Shown in pieces: positions 7,001 to 9,407 of a DNA stretch of 9,407 bases (its first letter is position 1; each line of letters opens with the position of its first letter). Position numbers and translations under genes: made by a program. This stretch comes from Oscillospiraceae bacterium (GTDB taxonomy: Bacteria; Bacillota; Clostridia; Oscillospirales; Ruminococcaceae). The notes beneath the pieces were generated by a model that searched no databases, had not been told where the DNA came from, and saw only the letters and a program-made list of their open reading frames with translations. The stretch lies in NCBI GenBank assembly GCA_029098085.1, contig JAQXNQ010000196.1, positions 1 to 9,407 on the forward strand. Direction: 5' to 3'.

Positions 7001-7600
7001 CTGCTCATACCGCTGCAGCTGGTCATCCAGCCACTGAAAGGGATAGGGCAGGGACCGCAGCTTGCGGTAGAGCTGCAGAATCTGCTTGGAAAGGGCCTTG
7101 TCGTTTTCCTCTCCGAACTGCTGCGCCAGCCGGACAAAGCCCTCGTCCGGATTGGCATAGCGGCTCTCCAGCAGCTCCTCCAGGGTGTCCGCCGTCATCC
7201 GGGACAGCATGGCGTCGTCCACCACCCGCAGATTTTGGGGCACGCCCAGCTGCTCGAAATTCTCCCGCACCATCCCGCTGAAAAAGGAATCCATCGTACA
7301 GATCCGGGCCTGCTGCAGCAGGGTCAGCTGACGCTGCAGAAAGATGCTGGCGGGATTCCGGCGGATCAGCTCCCGCAGCCGCTCCGAAATCCGGCTGCGC
7401 ATCTCACCGGCAGCCGCCCGGGTAAAAGTCACCACCAGAAAGCGGTCCGCGTCCACCGGATTCTCCGGATCGGTCAGACGCTGGATCACCCGCTCGGTCA
7501 GAACGGCGGTCTTTCCGCTGCCGGCGGCGGCGGAAACCAGAATGCCGCCGCCCCGGGCGTCGATGGCATTTTGCTGTTCAGGAGTCCATGTTCTTTCCAA
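4094..7600 (-). CDS. addA: ATP-dependent helicase/nuclease subunit A (AddA)
   Basis: AddA is the helicase-nuclease subunit of AddAB, which resects double-strand breaks for RecA loading. The SF1 helicase motifs occur in order: SAAAGSGKT (Walker A, 7508-7531 region), VVTFTRAAAGEM, ILLDEYQDTN, LFLVGDLKQSIYRFR, TLSSNFRSRREI, VRIMTIHHSKGLEFP and LLYVALTRAKERM. The C-terminal RecB-type nuclease is intact, with GSIFHRALQ, GIADCV, VDFKTDR and YSGQLALY. Two starts are possible. The ATG at 7645 (1183 aa) has only a weak GGAAG upstream and lies inside a TACAAT promoter box. The in-frame TTG at 7600 (1168 aa) has AGGAG 9 bases upstream and gives an N-terminus beginning ERTWTPEQQ, as in typical AddA proteins, so I prefer it. 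The usual partner addB is not next to it. The MIF-like gene follows 31 bases downstream. Confidence 0.95.
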   Translation of the reverse strand: MERTWTPEQQNAIDARGGGILVSAAAGSGKTAVLTERVIQRLTDPENPVDADRFLVVTFTRAAAGEMRSRISERLRELIRRNPASIFLQRQLTLLQQARICTMDSFFSGMVRENFEQLGVPQNLRVVDDAMLSRMTADTLEELLESRYANPDEGFVRLAQQFGEENDKALSKQILQLYRKLRSLPYPFQWLDDQLQRYEQPEPLSRSSWGRMLLEEAVSCLSRAVPQARRAMAAAAEDPVLQKNYLPALTEDLRQLEQALQVLKRGQWDESVQAVRDMVFSRLGSSRGSDPACKDRAGALRKLVKTDVEAAGKLLCCTEQEYLEDMAAQAPLCRALFSLVRELWTRLDRAKEENGVADFADFAYLTLRLLADPSGEPTPFAREYSRQFEEILLDEYQDTNRLQDLIFRCLSRNGENLFLVGDLKQSIYRFRSANPEVFMEKKDAFSPYDGVHFPALITLSSNFRSRREITGAVNGVFARIMSRQVGDVTYDSAERLNCGAGWYPPLPEGEPAVTLMAVDLAKDDTGEETRVLAEARAVARRIREMLASGQSVCDGGALRPCRGGDFAILLRSGRGTDQIYAAALKEQGVDALLSGAEGYFGSREVSLMISLLRALDNPTQDIPMAAVLLSPVFGFTCDQVAALSLDCPDQCLYAGLIHQKESRDPEKAARAGQFLALFGRLREKSAVLSIQRLIQYIYDTTDFIEVMNRFSDDAAREANLKLLLKYAGDYAAGGNSELSGFVAYLDALMERGEDFEVASPLVEAENAVRIMTIHHSKGLEFPVVVLANCGKQHNTRDLTAMTAIDAKAGFGMKRVERELQQSFPTVPLQAIHCQEKRDLLSEEMRLLYVALTRAKERMILVCSSEKLEQDLKQLTSRLLEDGSCPPEAVVQGKRYSDWLLSALLGHPGCRELRQSYDLEVGEYEADFPLELCWIRQREMLPEQTPEQDAVRPDPELMARLRERFGWRYPYEADTVTPSKTAVTRIAHPDHQIQLSQPRFAADGGFTPAQKGSIFHRALQFADFKRGAFDPDEELQRLISGGWLSPAEGESIDRAEFADFFRSPLMGRMLRADRLLREYRFFDSLPAAEAGFPGEGEILIQGIADCVMVEGDRAVIVDFKTDRVSRMEQLQQRYSGQLALYRRALSKVFPGGVSACVLYSTCLRKSIEV

Positions 7601-7609
7601 TGCGCTCTT

Positions 7610-7614
7610 CTCCT
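7610..7614 (-). promoter_or_regulatory. Ribosome binding site deciding the addA TTG start
   Basis: AGGAG, within AGAGAGGAG on the minus strand, is 9 bases before the TTG at 7600. It lies inside the longer ATG-initiated frame and has no equivalent of similar quality before the ATG at 7645. Confidence 0.6.
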
Positions 7615-7643
7615 CTCTCCGGAAGCCCCACAGGGTTTCTTCC

Positions 7644-7670
7644 ATTGTACCACATCTTCCGGAAAAACAA
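7644..7670 (-). promoter_or_regulatory. Probable extended -10 promoter of addA
   Basis: On the minus strand TGG-TACAAT (7652-7644) forms an extended -10 box. A weak -35, TTGTTT (7670-7665), lies 15 bases upstream, shorter than ideal, which the TGn extension could offset. Transcription would start near 7637, about 37 bases before the TTG start codon. The -35 falls inside the T tract of the khpA terminator. Confidence 0.55.
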
Positions 7671-7700
7671 AAGACGGCACAGCCCTTCGGCCATGCCGTC
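7663..7700 (-). terminator. Rho-independent terminator of the ffh-rpsP-khpA operon
   Basis: On the minus strand a 7-bp GACGGCA/TGCCGTC stem (7700-7694 with 7679-7673), a small CA/CA internal loop and a 3-bp GCC/GGC upper stem closed by a GAAG loop are followed directly by TTTTGTTTTT. It begins 12 bases after the khpA stop codon. Confidence 0.88.
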
Positions 7701-7711
7701 CCTTCGGAAAA

Positions 7712-7945
7712 TCAATCGATCTCCACAACGACCTTGTCGCCCTTCTGCTGGGCGGCGGAGCGCATCACCACGCGGATGGCCTTGGCGATGCGGCCCTGCT
7801 TGCCGATGACCCGCCCCATATCCGAGGGGGCCACGTTCAGGTGATAGGTCACGGTTCCGTCCTCGGCGGGCTCATCCACCACAACCTTGACGGCGTCCTT
7901 GTCCTCCACCAGGCCTTTGGCCAGTGTGATCAGCAGTTCTTCCAT
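7712..7945 (-). CDS. khpA: KH-domain RNA-binding protein KhpA (YlqC family)
   Basis: A 77-aa protein made of a single KH domain. The RNA-binding GxxG loop is GKQG at residues 48-51, within MGRVIGKQGRIAKAIR, followed by the helix typical of the family. In streptococci KhpA pairs with KhpB/Jag, binds many RNAs and influences cell division and elongation; a similar role here is inferred. CCTCCT at 7953-7958 (AGGAGG on the minus strand) lies 7 bases before the ATG. The gene follows rpsP after 94 bases, the conserved Firmicute order. However, the rimM and trmD genes that commonly follow are absent: a strong terminator comes 12 bases after the stop. Confidence 0.95.
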   Translation of the reverse strand: MEELLITLAKGLVEDKDAVKVVVDEPAEDGTVTYHLNVAPSDMGRVIGKQGRIAKAIRVVMRSAAQQKGDKVVVEID

Positions 7946-8039
7946 TTGAATTCCTCCTGTTCAGCGAAGTCCGGGCGGAGCCTCTGCGGGTTCCGTCCGC
8001 TGCCGCAGGTGCCCCGGCAGTGGGCCTGAGTGCGGGGAA
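7946..8039 (-). other. GC-rich spacer between rpsP and khpA with competing inverted repeats
   Basis: The 94-base gap holds the khpA ribosome binding site (7953-7958) and two mutually exclusive 6-bp stems: CTGCGG 7984-7989 with CCGCAG 8003-8008, and CTGCCG 8000-8005 with CGGCAG 8015-8020. A third pairing, GCGGA 7975-7979 with TCCGC 7996-8000, is also possible. There is no T tract, so it is not a standard terminator. It may be an RNA processing or stability element; in such GC-rich DNA short stems also arise by chance. Confidence 0.3.
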
Positions 8040-8282
8040 TTATTTCTCAGCGGCGATCTTCAGGATCTTCTTGACGGTCTCGGTGGGCTGAGCGCCGGTG
8101 GCGATCCACTTCTGAGCCTTCTCCATGTCCACGCTGATGACGCTGGGTTCCTTGGTGGGATCGTAGGTGCCCAGCTCCTCGATGAAGCGGCCGTCTCTGG
8201 GATAACGGGAGTCGGCTACAACGATGCGGTAAAAGGGAGCCTTCTTGGCGCCCATTCTGCGAAGTCTGATTTTAACTGCCAT
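8040..8282 (-). CDS. rpsP: 30S ribosomal protein S16
   Basis: The 80-aa protein begins MAVKIRLRRMGAKKAPFYRI and continues through VVADSRYPRDGRFIEELGTYDP, both hallmarks of bacterial S16, which binds 16S rRNA and helps assemble the body of the small subunit. The length is normal. The frame is open 11 codons further upstream (ATG at 8315), but the start at 8282 is chosen because AGGAGG (8292-8297) lies 9 bases before it and the N-terminus then matches the family exactly. The gene lies 71 bases downstream of ffh and 94 upstream of khpA, all on the same strand with no terminator between, so the three should form one operon. Confidence 0.98.
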   Translation of the reverse strand: MAVKIRLRRMGAKKAPFYRIVVADSRYPRDGRFIEELGTYDPTKEPSVISVDMEKAQKWIATGAQPTETVKKILKIAAEK

Positions 8283-8291
8283 GATACATTT

Positions 8292-8297
8292 CCTCCT
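8292..8297 (-). promoter_or_regulatory. Ribosome binding site of rpsP
   Basis: AGGAGG on the minus strand, 9 bases before the ATG at 8282. It decides against the upstream in-frame ATG at 8315. Confidence 0.85.
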
Positions 8298-8353
8298 GAA
8301 AATATGTTGGTTCATTTATATTACAGCCCGGCAGGGACAGTAATCCGATTGAT

Positions 8354-9406
8354 TTACATGGGCATCATGGGGAAGCGCATTTTCCGCTTGCCTTTTTTGC
8401 CCATATTGCCCATCTTCTTCATCATCTGCTTCATCTGATCAAACTGCTTGAGCAGACGGTTCACATCCTCCACCCGGGTGCCGGAGCCGGCGGCAATGCG
8501 GCGCTTGCGGGAGGGATTGATGATGGAGGGCTTTTCCCGCTCAGCGGGGGTCATGGACGTGATCATCGCCTCGATGCGGACCAGCTGACGCTCATCTACG
8601 TCCATCTCTTCGATCTTGCTGCCCACACCGGGGAGCATGCCCAGAATCTGCTTGAGAGAGCCCATCTTCTTGATCTGCTGCATCTGATCCAGCAGGTCGT
8701 TCATATCGAAGCTGTTCTCCTTCATCTTGCGGGCCAGCTTTTCGGCCTCTTTATCGTCAACGGCGCTCTGGGCCTTCTCGATCAGGGTGAGCATATCGCC
8801 CATGCCCAGAATGCGGGAAGCCATGCGGCCGGGGTGGAAGGGCTCCAGATCCTCGATCTTTTCGCCGGTACCGGAGAACTTGATGGGCTTTCCGGTGACC
8901 TGCCGGACCGAAATGGCGGCGCCGCCGCGGGTATCCGAGTCCAGCTTGGTGAGGATCACGCCGGTGATGGGAAGGGCTTTGTTGAAGGTGTCCGCCACCG
9001 TGACGGCATCCTGACCGGTCATGGAGTCCACCACCAGCAGAATCTCGTTGGGCTGGACAGCGGCTTCGATCCGCTTCAGCTCATCCATCAGGGCTTCGTC
9101 AATGTGCAGACGACCTGCGGTATCCACAATGACCAGATCGTGACCGTGATCCTTTGCAAATTTCAAGCCCTCTCTGGCGATCTCCACCGGATCCCCCTGT
9201 CCCATCTCAAAGACGCGGGCGCCGGCCTTCTCGCCGACGATCTTCAGCTGCTCAATGGCCGCGGGACGGTACACGTCGCAGGCGATCAGCAGCGGACGGC
9301 AGCTGCGGTTTTCCTTAAAGTACCGGGCCAGCTTGGCCGCATGGGTGGTTTTACCGCTGCCCTGCAGGCCGCACATCAGCACCACGCAAGGGGGCCTAGA
9401 GGGGAA
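8354..9406 (-). CDS. ffh: Signal recognition particle protein Ffh (5' end outside window)
   Basis: Ffh is the SRP54-type GTPase that binds signal sequences and 4.5S RNA and brings ribosomes making membrane or secreted proteins to FtsY. The visible part has the GTPase P loop GLQGSGKTTHAAKLA at the right end, DVYRPAAIEQL, DTAGR, TKLD and the closing GTGEKIEDLEPFHPGRMASRILGMGD, then the M domain with SRKRRIAAGSGTRVEDVNRLL, which contacts SRP RNA. The C-terminus is the expected Met/Lys-rich tail (MKQMMKKMGNMG and onward). The N-terminal helical bundle, about 100 residues, is missing because the frame runs open through the right edge; codons before the GTG at 9385 read FPSRPPC, consistent with the usual PP-V-L-M lead-in to the P loop, so GTG is not the start. 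rpsP follows after 71 bases. Confidence 0.97.
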   Translation of the reverse strand, partial: FPSRPPCVVLMCGLQGSGKTTHAAKLARYFKENRSCRPLLIACDVYRPAAIEQLKIVGEKAGARVFEMGQGDPVEIAREGLKFAKDHGHDLVIVDTAGRLHIDEALMDELKRIEAAVQPNEILLVVDSMTGQDAVTVADTFNKALPITGVILTKLDSDTRGGAAISVRQVTGKPIKFSGTGEKIEDLEPFHPGRMASRILGMGDMLTLIEKAQSAVDDKEAEKLARKMKENSFDMNDLLDQMQQIKKMGSLKQILGMLPGVGSKIEEMDVDERQLVRIEAMITSMTPAEREKPSIINPSRKRRIAAGSGTRVEDVNRLLKQFDQMKQMMKKMGNMGKKGKRKMRFPMMPM

Positions 9407-9407
9407 T

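Noticed and set aside
7235..8029. A 264-codon plus-strand frame across the end of addA and khpA
   Set aside because: It overlaps two confident genes, a terminator and a promoter on the other strand, and its translation has no recognisable features.
8283..8353. Possible internal promoter between ffh and rpsP (TAATAT-like -10)
   Set aside because: A TAATAT hexamer is present on the minus strand, but no -35-like sequence sits at 16-18 bases upstream, so it was not listed.

Overview
The window looks like part of the chromosome of a GC-rich, low-motility-of-gene-order Firmicute, most likely a gut clostridium of the Oscillospiraceae/Ruminococcaceae type. The reasons are strong AGGAGG ribosome binding sites before nearly every gene, an AddA-type (not RecBCD) recombination nuclease, a bacterial ffh-rpsP-khpA cluster, a consensus sigma-A promoter, and strong use of C/G in third codon positions. 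The genus is an inference. No mobile elements, CRISPR arrays, tRNA or rRNA genes were seen. Nearly all of the sequence is coding and the only gaps are short intergenic regions.

Layout. Genes in the left 3.65 kb read rightwards and genes in the right 5.7 kb read leftwards. The two blocks converge on a 17-bp perfect hairpin near 3690. Block 1 (2-1308) holds the end of an unrecognised gene with a very acidic tail, then, 5 bases later, a fusion of an AroQ-type chorismate mutase to a GNAT acetyltransferase; it ends at a rho-independent terminator. Block 2 (about 1417-3709) has a consensus promoter, pyruvate kinase (pyk) and a TrmO-type tRNA methyltransferase. Block 3 (7670 down to 3718, minus strand) has its own extended -10 promoter, addA, and a small tautomerase closely resembling the MIF family. 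Block 4 (9406 down to 7663, minus strand) is ffh (5' end outside the window), rpsP and khpA, closed by an intrinsic terminator.

How the genes work together. Block 4 is housekeeping for protein targeting, ribosome assembly and RNA binding. Block 3 pairs DNA double-strand break repair with a tautomerase and has no obvious single theme. Block 2 joins the last ATP-producing step of glycolysis to a tRNA modification enzyme. Chorismate mutase (makes prephenate, the precursor of phenylpyruvate) and the MIF-like protein (a family that tautomerises phenylpyruvate) could share an aromatic-metabolism theme, but they lie in separate operons and this is only a hypothesis.

The most unusual items are the chorismate mutase-GNAT fusion, the MIF-like gene behind addA, and the tight overlap between the khpA terminator and the addA promoter, which argues that addA starts at a TTG codon.
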